Part shown: positions 1 to 9,582 of the stretch, one piece after another
Numbering within the stretch: position 1 is the stretch's first letter
Layout of the letters: each line of letters opens with the position of its first letter
Source of the DNA: Amaurobius ferox
Taxonomy: Eukaryota > Arthropoda > Arachnida > Araneae > Amaurobiidae
Assembly (NCBI GenBank): GCA_951213105.1
Contig: OX578146.1
Span: forward strand, 55,347,569 to 55,411,568
Reading direction: 5' to 3'
DNA: 64,000 nucleotides
Made by a program: the position numbers and the translations under genes
The notes under the pieces: generated by a model
The model's input: the letters and a program-made list of their open reading frames with translations, nothing else
Databases searched by the model: none
What the model was told of the DNA's origin: nothing

Positions 1-1572
1 CATCTTCAAGCTTTCGCAGATGATCTTGCGGTGGTCACTTACTCTACACAACTCAAATCTCTTCAGTTACACACCAATAATCTCCTTAATCTGATCTCAT
101 CCTCTCTTTCGGACCTTAAACTTTCAATTGCCCCTGAAAAATGTAAATCTATAATTTTTAATAAAAACCGCGCTAAAATCAGACAACGTCCCTCTTTTAA
201 GATACAAAATTATAAAATACAGACCCTGAGACAACTTACATTCTTAGGAATAACCTTTGATGATAACCTTAAATGGAGTTCCCATATATTTAATCTCAGA
301 GAGAAATGTTTCAAGTTTGCCAGCACTTTTGGGAGAGTGTCTGGTAGTAATTGGGGCTTGGATAAATCCTTCCTTAAAACTTGGTATCTTTCAGTTATTG
401 AAAAGATTATCACTTTCGGTGCGGGAGTTTGGGGACAAGCTTTGACTGGGGCCCAGGTCAAAAAACTTTTATCTCTTCAAAGGATTTTCCTTCTTAAAAT
501 CTCTCCTGGTTTTCGGACTACTTCCAACATTTCTCTATACTCACTTACTGGAATCCCCCCTATTCACTTTGTTATCAACTCACTATGTAAAAAATATGCT
601 TTTTGGAAACTCCGTATTAATCTTTTTTCTAATCCTGCCCTTCCCTCCCCTTCTAAATTTGACTTTAACTGCCCGAGCTCCTCTATTCCTCCTTCTAAAC
701 GTATTGCAAATTTAACCTCCCATAACCCATTAAATTTTTCAGACATTAACATTTACACAGATGGATCTGCCATCGAAGAAAAAACTGGATATGCAATTTG
801 CATATACAACAAGGACACTCTAGAAAATACTTTCACCTTTAAACTCGACTATGGGAACACGGTTTTTCAGGCAGAAATTTCAGCAATAGATTTTGCAATT
901 AAATGGGCTTCATCCAATAACTCTAAAACTAATATTTTTTCGGACAGCCAATCTTCAATTTCGGCCTTAAATTCGATAAAAAATAAATCTGATTTTCTTT
1001 CCAAAATTAAAACTAATGCAAATTCTAACAAAAACTTAATTAATCTTTGCTGGGTCAAAGCCCATTCGGACATCTCGGGTAACGAGGTCGCCGACAAATT
1101 TGCTAAACAAGCCACAACCTCTGGAGCCCCTTATAGTATTCCTTTCCCCTTCTCCTTATTGAAAAAACATTGCAAATTAGATATCTTAAACGCTTGGCAA
1201 ACTTATCTTGATAATTACATTTCCCCTAGAACCCACGACCCCGCCAGAATTTTAAACTTCCTCCCCAAAGTAAACTTTAACTCCCACATAACTAATAAAT
1301 ATTTAATTTACTTCTTAACAGGCCACGGCCCATTCCTAGATTATTTACATTACTTTAAACAAAAATCTACTTCTTGCTGCCCTTGTGGATCCTTCGGCGA
1401 TGCTGACCATTATATTTTTTCTTGCCCCCGCACTAAAATTTTTCACCTCTCTAAGCCTACCCTTGCTAATTCGGCGGCCTGGTTCTCGAGTGTCTGCTCC
1501 AATAAAAAATCTGTGAATAAGATTAAAAATTGTGTTCTCATAGCGAGAAAAATCTCTAATGAAATTTCCTGA
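1..1572 (+). CDS. Non-LTR retrotransposon ORF2, C-terminal part (RT end plus RNase H), cut by window edge
   Basis: The frame is already open at base 1, so this is the 3' part of a longer ORF. Bases 13-24 encode FADD, the reverse transcriptase catalytic box. The RT thumb follows. An RNase H domain lies at about bases 760-1130 with all four acidic positions visible: D in YTDGSA, E in AEISAID, D in FSDSQSS and D in SGNEVADKFAK. Near the end is a cysteine-histidine motif (CCPCGS, later DHYIFSCP) typical of I/R1-group elements. The stop is TGA at 1570-1572. Families with RNase H after RT include I, R1 and Loa; I cannot choose among them. The product would copy its own RNA at a nicked target. No frameshift or stop is seen in 524 codons, so this copy is young or was recently active. 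The upstream endonuclease and ORF1 lie outside the window. Confidence 0.93.
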   Translation, partial: HLQAFADDLAVVTYSTQLKSLQLHTNNLLNLISSSLSDLKLSIAPEKCKSIIFNKNRAKIRQRPSFKIQNYKIQTLRQLTFLGITFDDNLKWSSHIFNLREKCFKFASTFGRVSGSNWGLDKSFLKTWYLSVIEKIITFGAGVWGQALTGAQVKKLLSLQRIFLLKISPGFRTTSNISLYSLTGIPPIHFVINSLCKKYAFWKLRINLFSNPALPSPSKFDFNCPSSSIPPSKRIANLTSHNPLNFSDINIYTDGSAIEEKTGYAICIYNKDTLENTFTFKLDYGNTVFQAEISAIDFAIKWASSNNSKTNIFSDSQSSISALNSIKNKSDFLSKIKTNANSNKNLINLCWVKAHSDISGNEVADKFAKQATTSGAPYSIPFPFSLLKKHCKLDILNAWQTYLDNYISPRTHDPARILNFLPKVNFNSHITNKYLIYFLTGHGPFLDYLHYFKQKSTSCCPCGSFGDADHYIFSCPRTKIFHLSKPTLANSAAWFSSVCSNKKSVNKIKNCVLIARKISNEIS

Positions 1573-1748
1573 TTGGCCTGTTAGCGTTCTGCTCTCAATT
1601 TTTCCTCTGGTCGTTAAACTCCCGCCTTTTCTGTTTTTTGCCGAGGTGTCGCTCTTTTTTACTCTGTTGTGTTTGTAGTGTTTGTTATGTCCCTGTTTAT
1701 TTTGTCTTGTTCTTTTGTTGTTTCATGTTGTTTTGTCTGTTTTATACA

Positions 1749-1816
1749 TAATGCATTGTTTAACATTCTGCATTGTTTAACATAATGCATTGTTTAACAT
1801 AATGCATTGTTTAACA
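1749..1816 (+). repeat. Four tandem 17-bp repeats, probable 3' end of the non-LTR element
   Basis: The unit taatgcattgtttaaca occurs at 1749, 1766 (starts ttc instead of taa), 1783 and 1800. It lies about 175 bp after the ORF stop. Short tandem repeats at the 3' end are known in I-type and related non-LTR elements, so this probably marks the element's end. The 176 bp before it are T-rich, as expected for a 3' UTR. No poly(A) follows. Confidence 0.7.
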
Positions 1817-2087
1817 TGAAATTTGTTAAGCCTTGCACGCATACTTGTAGGATTTGTAGGATTTAAATTTTGTTCTCCCTTTGTTAGTGCTTTCTCCACC
1901 TGAAAACTATATGCTTTAAGTGGTGGAATCCTGTAAATATCGTCTATGTAAATTTTAAGTTTTTTAATAAACTTTGCCCTGTTTCGGTGCCCGATGCGGG
2001 CCGTTCGTGGGGCCCCTCTTCCGGTTGGGTGTTGGTTGGATCGTTGGACGGGGGCCATGTGAGTTAGCTTCCGCTTTCTTATTTCCC

Positions 2088-2238
2088 GGCCGTCCAAACT
2101 GTTGCTCAAGTCCTTGTTGACGAGCCGGACGGTCTGGGTCTTCAACACTCTATTGGCGTTTTTCCCGGACATCCATTAAGTTGCTCTATGTCTTAGGATG
2201 AGTCGGATGGTCTCTGGGCTTTCGACACTCTATTGGCT
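2088..2238 (+). repeat. Two SINE-tail monomers upstream of the 5S-like segment
   Basis: Two units of about 71-72 bp resemble the tail of the SINE at 2361-2640. Each starts near a cggccgtccaaac-like motif (the second is diverged), runs through gacgg-tctgggtc-like sequence and ends in caacactctattggc or cgacactctattggc. They stand 5' of the 5S-like head, where a SINE tail is not expected. The 270 bp before them (1817-2087) are GC-richer and unassigned. Confidence 0.6.
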
Positions 2239-2241
2239 TGA

Positions 2242-2360
2242 GCCAACGGCCGTACCGTGCTGAAAACACCGGTTCTCGTTAGATCACCGAAGTTAAGCAG
2301 CATCGGGCGCGGTTAGTACTTGGGTGGGTGACCACCTGGGAACACCGCGTGCTGTTGGCA
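2242..2360 (+). rRNA. 5S rRNA-like sequence acting as the head of a composite SINE
   Basis: The 119 bp match the length and layout of animal 5S rRNA, from gccaacggccgtacc to gcgtgctgttggca. The internal promoter elements are visible: box A (gaagttaagcagc), the intermediate element (gggcgcggttagtacttgg) and box C (gggtgaccacctgggaaca). There is no T-run terminator after 2360; the sequence runs straight into a tRNA-type SINE body. It is therefore probably not a functional 5S gene but a retroposed or fused head that could supply a type 1 RNA polymerase III promoter. 5S-headed SINEs (SINE3 class) are known in animals. Confidence 0.85.
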
Positions 2361-2640
2361 CATTTCGGGGGCGGTAGCTCGGTGGTTTACGCGCTGGATT
2401 TGAACACTGCCACAACTGCCGCCGTGTTCATGCGGAGTACGATCACGTTAAACATGTGGGTCCGTAAGTCCTTCCGAGAGGTTGGTGGTAGGGGAAGGAG
2501 AGTACGGTCTCTGTGGATGCCTTCCCCACTGTGTTCCGGTATCAATTGGGTGCCACTTCCTGGCCGTCCAAACAGTTACCTTACACCTTTCTGGTAGGTC
2601 GGACGGTCTGGGTCTCAACAACAACACTCTATTGGCCCCA
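2361..2640 (+). mobile_element. tRNA-type SINE body and tail, B box largely deleted
   Basis: Closely similar to the intact SINE at 34434-34725. The A-box region (ggcggtagctcggtggttta) is present, but the stretch holding the B box between head and body is missing. The body then matches the other copy through the fccgagaggttggtgg-like and ggaaggagag-like segments to the ggtcggacggtctgggtc tail and a short (CAA)n. With the 5S segment directly upstream, this is a chimeric 5S-tRNA unit. A loss of the B box could be offset by the 5S promoter, which is inference. Confidence 0.8.
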
Positions 2641-2925
2641 GGAACGAGAGCCACACCTAACAGGGGCTATGAATTTCAAGAGATTTGTAGCTCTTGAACT
2701 TGATATTTTGTTGCAATTAATTCTCCGAATATTGACAACCCATGTCAAATGCGCATACAAACCAAAGGCGCCCAAAAGTCCCAATTTCGTCTGTGCAGAG
2801 GCATCGCTATACGTAACACAATATATATTACATACATTTCAAGTAACATTAAACCTTGCCCCTTTTCATCCCAGGGCTACGTACAAAAATATATGGAAAT
2901 GCTTCATGACAGGGTGTTACTAAGA
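2641..2925 (+). repeat. Dispersed repeat, second copy at 52905-53169
   Basis: From gagccacacctaacagggg to the atatggaaatgcttcat region this segment aligns with 52905-53169 in the same order and orientation, with scattered substitutions and small indels. Both contain tttcaagagatttgtagctc and caatttcgtctgtgcagagg. In both places it follows GC-rich repeat DNA. Open frames across it are short and not conserved between the copies, so I see no coding role. Confidence 0.7.
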
Positions 2926-3800
2926 ATGTTCACTTATGGTTCCTTTCCCGTTAAAAAAATGTCTTTTAAACATATATTTCTGAAGATTGGTTGTAGATAT
3001 AGTTTAGATAATGGCTGGTATGGATTCAATATTAAATTTTGGAGGGAGTTGGTTAAGTCACTAAGGATTTCTACTTATGTATTTTTCAATTATAATGTAT
3101 ATTTCAAGATCAGCTATGGAGCTTAGATGATAATTGATATGAATTTAGCATTAAATTTCGAAGAGAGTAGACTGTATTACTTTTACTTTTACATTTTCGG
3201 TTTAAAAAGTTTCCTTGAAACATTTATTGCTCAGGATCAGCGATAGATACAGGTTAGACGATCAATGATATGGATTCATCATTAGATTCCAAAGCGTGCT
3301 GTGTGATTTACTAATGATTTTCATTTTCAGCCTTTTTACAAATTCCGATTCAAATAAACTCATTTTCCTTAAAACACCTATTTCTCAGAATTGGTTACAG
3401 ATAAAGCTTAGATTTTGATTGCTATAAAATCAGCATCATGAATTTGATGCAATAGGGATATTCACTAACTATTTCAACATGCAATTCTTTTCCACTTCGA
3501 TTAAAAATTCTATTGAAACATCTGTGTGTTCCTTTAATCAGTTATAGATAAAAATTAGATAATGATTGATATAGATTCAACATTAAATTCTAGTGGGAGT
3601 AGGGGTCACACTAAATATATCCGCTTCTAGTTTTATGGACGTCGGTTTCTTTTAAAAAATATTACTTTTCGTTTTTAACATACATTTCTTAAAATTTGCT
3701 ATCCATAGAATTTAGATGCTGGTTGCAGATTCGGGGTCGAAATCCAGAGGACGTAGAAACTTTCACTAAGTATTCCCACCTTCGAATCTGAATTTGTCCC
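2926..3800. repeat. Diverged tandem satellite, six units of about 125-157 bp
   Basis: Six units start near 2980, 3103, 3229, 3383, 3531 and 3688. Each carries a version of 'ttctcagaattggttacagat', then 'aggttagat', then 'attgatatggattca', then an 'acattaaattc' block and a tcactaa segment. Spacing varies through indels. The units are strongly diverged, so the array is old. No coding potential is visible. Confidence 0.6.
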
Positions 3801-3840
3801 ATCTGGTTTTTTGGAAATTTACATGTGTATACGAAATAAT

Positions 3841-4237
3841 GAGTATAAAACTGAGAATGAAACTAAGATTATAAAACTGAGTATAAAACTAAGAGTATAA
3901 AACTGTGCATAAAACTAAGAGTATAAAATTGAGTATAAAACTAAGAATTTAAAACCGAGTATAAAACTGAGCATGAAACTGAGTATGAAACTAAGAATAC
4001 AAAACTGAGTTTAAAATTAGGGGTATAAAGCTGAGTAAAAAACTAAGAGTATAAAACTGAGTATAAAACTAAGAGTATAAATCTGTGTATAAAACTAAAA
4101 ATATAAAACGAGTATAAAATTAGGAGTATAAAGCTGAGTGTAAAACTAAGAGTATAAAACTGAGTGTAAAACTAAGAGTATAAAACTGAATATAAATCTA
4201 AAATTCTAAAACTGAGTATAAAACTAAGAGTATAAAA
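3841..4237. repeat. Minisatellite of gagtataaaactaa-type units
   Basis: About 400 bp of imperfect repeats of a 13-14 bp core (gtataaaactaaga and gtataaaactgagt), often alternating so that a ~27-bp higher-order unit appears. Variants such as gaatgaaactaag show slow divergence. No gene is seen. Confidence 0.9.
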
Positions 4238-4725
4238 CGTATCAGTTTCACGGGAAATGAAGTGTGCACACTACTTGCAACCATATGAAGGTTCCCTTAC
4301 AAATATCTTGTACTTTATTTGATATTTCAAAGAATTTTATAAAATGTTTGGGCAACTTTGAATTTCATAGTTTGTCAGCAACGGATATAAAATGTTATAA
4401 CATTTATAAGCAAATAGAAAGAATTAATTTCAATAAGCAAGGATCTCTATGGGCGGCTTAATATCAGATGTTCTAAATAGTTTTTCTTTTCGACCTAAAG
4501 TGAGAGTTATATTTTACTTGTTTAACCTAAAATGTGTGTTATATTTTGCAAATTCCATCTTAAATGTGTGTTTTTAAACAGCAGTAAAATATTTATAGAA
4601 TGAAGCACAAGTTTTTGCATTGGTGTTTCTTATTAAAAACAACTCTTTCTATAAATATTAACTAAATGAAATTACAATTAAATACGAATTTCAAGTATCT
4701 ATATTGTTATGCTTCTATATATTCC
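4238..4725. other. No feature recognised
   Basis: AT-rich spacer between the minisatellite and the foldback element. A 65-codon open frame at 4264-4461 has no recognisable motif and is probably chance. The last 9 bp (4717-4725, atatattcc) are the left target-site copy of the next element. Confidence 0.5.
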
Positions 4726-6060
4726 ACTAGCATCTCAATCCTGCGGTCATTCCCAATGGGAAACAAAATCCGGCGCAATGCGCATGCTCACGGACTGTCC
4801 CCTCCAGTGCTTCAATATTTCGTCAAGGGGTGATATAAATAGTGTGAAAACCCAGGCCGTCCGACTCATGCAGAGGACTTGAGCAACTATTTGGACGACC
4901 GGAGATATAAATAGTGTTGAAGACCCAGACCGACCGACTCGTCAACAAGGACATGAGTAGCCATTTGGTCGGCCGGAGATATAAATAGTGTGCAGAAGCT
5001 GAAAAGCTGACAGTCTGACATGCTTCCCAATTACAGTTTTACGATTAAAATTATAAAAATGCGACCCAAAATGTACAGCATTGCATCCCAATGAGAATAT
5101 TTATGAATATGTACAGTGTTTGTTACCTTGGATTTTAATGTTCGTTCTGAGATTTTACGATTTTTAGGCATTGGAATTTGTAATGTAATGGTTGAATGGT
5201 AAACAGAACGATGAACTGCCCTCTATTTTTTAAATTCTAATCCGATTTTAAATGTATGGTAAAGGAAAGTTTTATTTTAAATAATATAATATTTTATGAT
5301 TTCGTAATTTATACACTTGAAAATTACATTCGTAATTTTACACACAAGCGGAAAAAAAGGTATTTTCTTATCGCTACCTATGTGAAGTTATTCAATTGCA
5401 AGTTTACTTTAATTCCTGTGTCTCAGTTGTGAATTAAGCATGAATTTTAAGAGAGGGGGGGGGGGGCGATTTGCATGAACATATTACTTTGCGAGTTAAT
5501 AGCTTTGTGTAAACAAACCTCTTAGTGCTGTAATACATAATGATAAGCTACTGGGGGAGGAATACCTCCAGGCGCGGATATCGCCCCCTCCCCCGACATG
5601 TTTGAGTGTCGCATTTAACACTATTTTTTAATATTCTGTACCTAAAACATTGATAGATAGGCAACGGCATCCCCCCTCCTGGAGAGGGAAAATAGAGGGC
5701 AGTTCATCGTTCTGTTTACCATTCAACCATTACATTACAATTTCCAATGCCTAAAAATCGTAAAATCTCAGAACGAACATTAAAATCCAAGGTAACACTG
5801 TACATATTCGTAAATATTCTCATTGGGATGCAATGCTGTACATTTTGGATCGCATTTTTATAATTTTAATCGTAAAACTGTAATTGGGCAGCATGTCAGA
5901 CTGTCAGCTGCGATCAGACTGTCAGCTTTTCAGCTTCTGCACACTATTTATATCACCCCTTGACGAAATATTGAAGCACTGGAGGGGACAGTCCGTGAGC
6001 ATGCGCATTGCGCCGGATTTTGTTTTCCATTGGGAATGACCGCAGGATTGAGATGCTAGT
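4726..6060. mobile_element. Foldback DNA element with long inverted arms and 9-bp target duplication (Mutator-like, non-autonomous)
   Basis: The left arm (4726 to about 5232) is the reverse complement of the right arm (about 5685 to 6060). Termini are actagcatctcaatcctgcg and its complement. The same 9 bp, atatattcc, flank both sides at 4717-4725 and 6061-6069. Long inverted arms with a 9-bp duplication are typical of MULEs. The ~450-bp centre has a G12 run near 5456 and a C/G-rich patch near 5580 but no transposase, so movement would need an enzyme encoded elsewhere. The left arm is about 140 bp longer because of two tandem monomers described separately. Arms otherwise match closely. Confidence 0.8.
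4857..4979 (-). repeat. Two SINE-tail-like monomers in the left arm of the foldback element
   Basis: Two units of about 70-74 bp, each bounded by gatataaatagtgt, read on the minus strand as ccggtcgtccaaatagttgc and so on to tcggacggcctgggttt. They match the tail monomers at 2088-2238 and the SINE tails. The right arm has a single gatataaatagtgtg at the matching place and lacks them, so they were gained in the left arm or lost from the right by recombination between the short direct repeats. Confidence 0.65.
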
Positions 6061-7476
6061 ATATATTCCAAGTAAATTCTTTAGACATGAAATTTCATAT
6101 ATGCCACATATATACTAACTATAGTTGAGTTTTTGAGATTAGTCGAATACTATTATTTCGTTTCTTTTAAGATTTTTAAAGCGCTAGACAGTCTTATTAG
6201 GAAATGACATAGTCGTCTTAAATTAGTGTCAGGAATGTCAGACATAGACCAACTAATCTAATTTCACTCCATCAACTTCTATTGGTTCTAAAGTCAGACT
6301 TGCATACTTATCAAGACGTTGAAACTTAGTTCACGTGTGTCTCTTTTAATTACACGGTTAAACCGTTACGGGTTACTTGAATGATGCTTCATTGACGTAT
6401 TTAATTATCACTAAATAATATTAAAATTCCCTTTGTCAGATTATTTGTTACCTTATTTTTACTTTCTCATACTATGTAATACAGTTAAAGTACTGTTGTC
6501 ACAAAAATTTTTAAATTCGAGATTTTGCTGCCTGGATATGTTTTAAGACCTCCTGAATACGTTTCGACTATTTTTGAAGTGAACTATTATTTGAATGACA
6601 CGAGACTTAATAATTTCAATCAATGTTGTAAAAATAGAAATGCATGCAATGTTTTGTTCGTGACGTCATTAGCTCGCCTTGAGGGGCAAATTACCCCTAA
6701 ACACACACACACCTCTAGGGGATACATTATCAAGCATGATATTAATCGAAATATATTTCAAGACCTTTAAAATGAAGGGTATCACGATATATTCGTAATC
6801 ACTTGGATCCATGATAATGACTTTTTTAAAATTTTCTTATAAAATTTGAGATAGGGCTGATATTAACATCATCTTTGACCTCCTGCTTGTAACAATAATT
6901 TATTCAAGTCCAGAGGATAAAGATGTAGAATTTTTTAGAAAACTAAAGTATGCTTTACTGTTGTAAATTGTTAATGTTTTGTAGAACAAAATTAATAATT
7001 CCTAGAAATATACATTTCTAATATATGGAATGAACAAGAATTTAAAAATTGAAACACAATTTTTACGGCATACTCAATGCTAATGACTCTTCTAGAAAAA
7101 TTTCTATTTAAATTTTAAGCAAACAAGCCATGGACGTTCTTTTTGACGTTCATACAATGCAGAACTCGATTTAATGATTTTTTTCCCTATTATTTGAAAT
7201 TAAATAAGTAATGTGTTCATGACATTAACAATAATTTATCATTACTAATTGTGAATTGTGATTTTTATTTGAATTTTGATTTTATATTCAGTGAAAAGGA
7301 ATATTAATTAATACTATGTTTCTGACATATTTGATGTTATTATAGAGAATTAATTAATATATTGGTAACGAATATTTAAAAAAATCATCTAATGGAAATC
7401 ATAGACTTCTTAGATAAATAGATATGTAAAAGATTATATTAAAAAAATGATGTTATTTAATCCAATCAAAAAAAAA
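6061..7476. other. No gene recognised; contains half of an inverted dispersed repeat
   Basis: AT-rich. About 6655-6745 (gacgtcattagctcgcc, ggggcaaattacccct, then ataccat/aatcg-like sequence) resembles the reverse complement of 29285-29390, a low-copy dispersed repeat. Otherwise only short chance open frames. Confidence 0.5.
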
Positions 7477-8391
7477 TCTGATGTGGGCAACATATGACTT
7501 TCCTTATATAATGCAATGAATTTACCACTTTTACAGTTAAAAAATTTTTATTCTTATAGTAGATACTTATATTCTTTCCAAGATATTGAATTTTCTTCAA
7601 TTAATCGTCATTTTCATTGATTTAACTTCATTTTTATCAATTTGGCGATATTTTTGTTAATTTGGCAACAATTAAAAATGTCGCTAAGTTGGCGACATTC
7701 TGTCAAATTCGTCTCCAAAATCTCGCCAAGCGTTAAGGACGAAGAAATAAGTTATTCATACAGCAGATAAATGACTATTGGTGTTCAAATACAAAAGTAT
7801 TACTCAAAGTATCTTTTTTCGTGAATGGAACGAACTAGATTCACGAGAATGATGTCACCAAATTTATCGCATGGTATTACATATGAAAAGTGAACATGTT
7901 TCTCAATAGGAAATATTTTGTTTTTATTTTATATGACTTTTTGATAATTTTTTTGAAAAATGTGCAATATCTCGAGAACGGTTCATGTTAGCGTTTTAAA
8001 ATTTATGTCAATCGTTTTCTAATGAAAAACTACATAAGACATGTCTATGTGCTTAACTTTATTAACGATTGTGATTTTTTGACGATTTTTTCAAAATTTC
8101 TCTCGAAAATTTAGGGGGCTTCTGAGCATCGATTACGTATAAAAACAATAGGCTTCCAGTGTTTATGGATGTGATTTTTGTACCAAATTTCTTTCGAATC
8201 GGGCCATTCATTCGTCATTTATCGTCTCCACAGACTCACTGACACACACACATACACACACAGACATCACCTCAAAAATGTTTGATTCGTGATCAGGGAT
8301 GCTTAAAACGTGTTCTCCAGTCGAAAACTTGAATTCGAATTTTTGACCCCATCATAATACTTTCCTTATGCATTATGTATATAAGGAAAGT
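7477..8391 (+). mobile_element. Hairpin-ended non-autonomous repeat, copy A (Helitron/Helentron-like)
   Basis: Family of five long copies (A-E). Copy A starts TCTGATGTGGGCAACATATG, followed at once by actttccttatataatgcaa. It ends with the hairpin ctttccttatgcattatg and tatataaggaaag, then taaaaa. The subterminal actttccttatata motif is thus the inverted counterpart of the 3' stem. Internal marks are a gccaagttggcgac-type inverted block near 7680-7730, a CA microsatellite near 8240-8265 and a palindromic cgaaaac-tcgaattcga block near 8320. There is no clear target duplication. A terminal hairpin, a subterminal inverted motif and a microsatellite resemble Helentron-derived HINE/DINE elements; that placement is inference. 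No ORF. Confidence 0.65.
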
Positions 8392-8558
8392 AAAAATAGA
8401 CAGAATAAATACTTCACTACGTTTTAGACAGATTAAGGTCTGCAAAAAATATCTGAATTTTGATTGTCCCTTCGATACTCTCTTACATGAATATTCCATA
8501 ATATTTATCAGTAAAGAAAGGCACAATGGCAAATAATATAAAGCTTAAGCAATATTAT

Positions 8559-9554
8559 TGTTACATAGTGTTTTACAAAAATATGTAACATTGCTAAAGA
8601 GTGGAGAGGATGGCGACCTACAAAAGATGGCCCCTGGCTTTTCACGCAATAGGTATAAGGTTCCCTCCTGGCCACCCGCAAAGGGAAGGGTCAGTGGAGC
8701 TGGGACTGCATGTGGGTGGTCCAGCACAAGATGAAGGAAGACGCATCCGGGGGGTAAGCGGCCGTTGGGGGCGCAGTTAAGCCCGGGGGTTCACGCAGGA
8801 GCGTGGGATCCCAGCCAGCAATAATTCAGGGGCGACTGACCAAGCCCTGCTGTCACGGACTGGCCACTGAGACTGGAAGCCAAGTGTCCACCAGTAATAT
8901 TTAGGGGGCTTAAATCCTGTCAGCAAATAATATTTGAGAGGGAGGAGACTTGATATTACAAGTTTTTGGAGAGAGTTTTTTGCAAAAGGAGGAATCGTGA
9001 GTGCCTCTTGCGAGCTGGTGAAGTGAGTTTGGGTTTTTCAATAGTTGACGGAGCAAAAAGATGCTCCTTCCGAACTCCAAGATGTCACCGCAGCCGAGCC
9101 CTTGCTGGACCCAGAGCCGAAGGTAGGCCTATTGGATTTTCATGCATTTACTTAGATTTTGAATTTCTCCTCTCTCGATTTTTGCTTCTTAAGGAAATTA
9201 ATGTTTTCTTCGACACGTCAAAGATTTATGATGTATTTGGGGTTTTATTCAAATAGAATTAATTTTAAGAGGTTTTATGATGTTTTTGATACTTTGCTAT
9301 GTCTTCGTACTTTAAGGGAGTAACTTGTGTTTCACTTGGGAGCTCATGTGTTTTGGAGCAAAACTTCTTCATGTTTTTATTTTTAAATGTTAATTTTGTA
9401 AATAAACTTGTTATTTTGTTATTTTGAATCTAATCCGTGTCCTCATTTCAAATCTTATTAATTACTTCTTAATTTTCAGTTTTAACCACTTGAGATCAAT
9501 TATAGGCCGTATTTTAGCGTTCAAATCGAACGTGAGGTGAATCACCTCGTAACA
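8559..9554 (+). repeat. 5' LTR of the gypsy element
   Basis: Starts TGTTAC and ends GTAACA, giving 6-bp terminal inverted repeats within the usual TG...CA ends. The first 32 bp form an 8-bp-stem hairpin (TGTTACAT at 8559-8566, ATGTAACA at 8583-8590). A second hairpin, GAGGTG-AAT-CACCTC at 9534-9548, sits just before the 3' end. A polyadenylation signal AATAAA lies at 9401-9406. A strong splice donor-like AAG/GTAGGC lies at 9123. A 96-codon frame at 8966-9256 lies wholly in the LTR and has no family I recognise. Confidence 0.95.
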
Positions 9555-9558
9555 TTAA

Positions 9559-9582
9559 TGGTTCCGATGACCAGGATTCGAA
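9559..9582 (+). promoter_or_regulatory. Primer-binding site, tRNA-His-like
   Basis: Four bases (ttaa) after the LTR, tggttccgatgaccagg and the following attcgaa match the complement of the 3' end of animal tRNA-His (tggtgccgtgaccagg type), with one substitution and one inserted A. The element at 37023-41470 carries the undisturbed version, which supports the assignment. Confidence 0.75.

Noticed and set aside
1777..2172. 131-codon minus-strand frame
   Set aside because: It runs across the 17-bp repeats and SINE-tail monomers and has no motif; chance frame in repeat DNA.
2242..2360. Functional 5S rRNA gene
   Set aside because: No terminator after it, substitutions against the conserved sequence, and direct fusion to a SINE body.
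3841..4237. CRISPR-like array
   Set aside because: Units are contiguous and short with no spacers; an ordinary eukaryotic minisatellite.
8966..9256. 96-codon frame, identical in both gypsy LTRs
   Set aside because: Identical because the LTRs are; no recognised family, and it crosses the likely splice donor.
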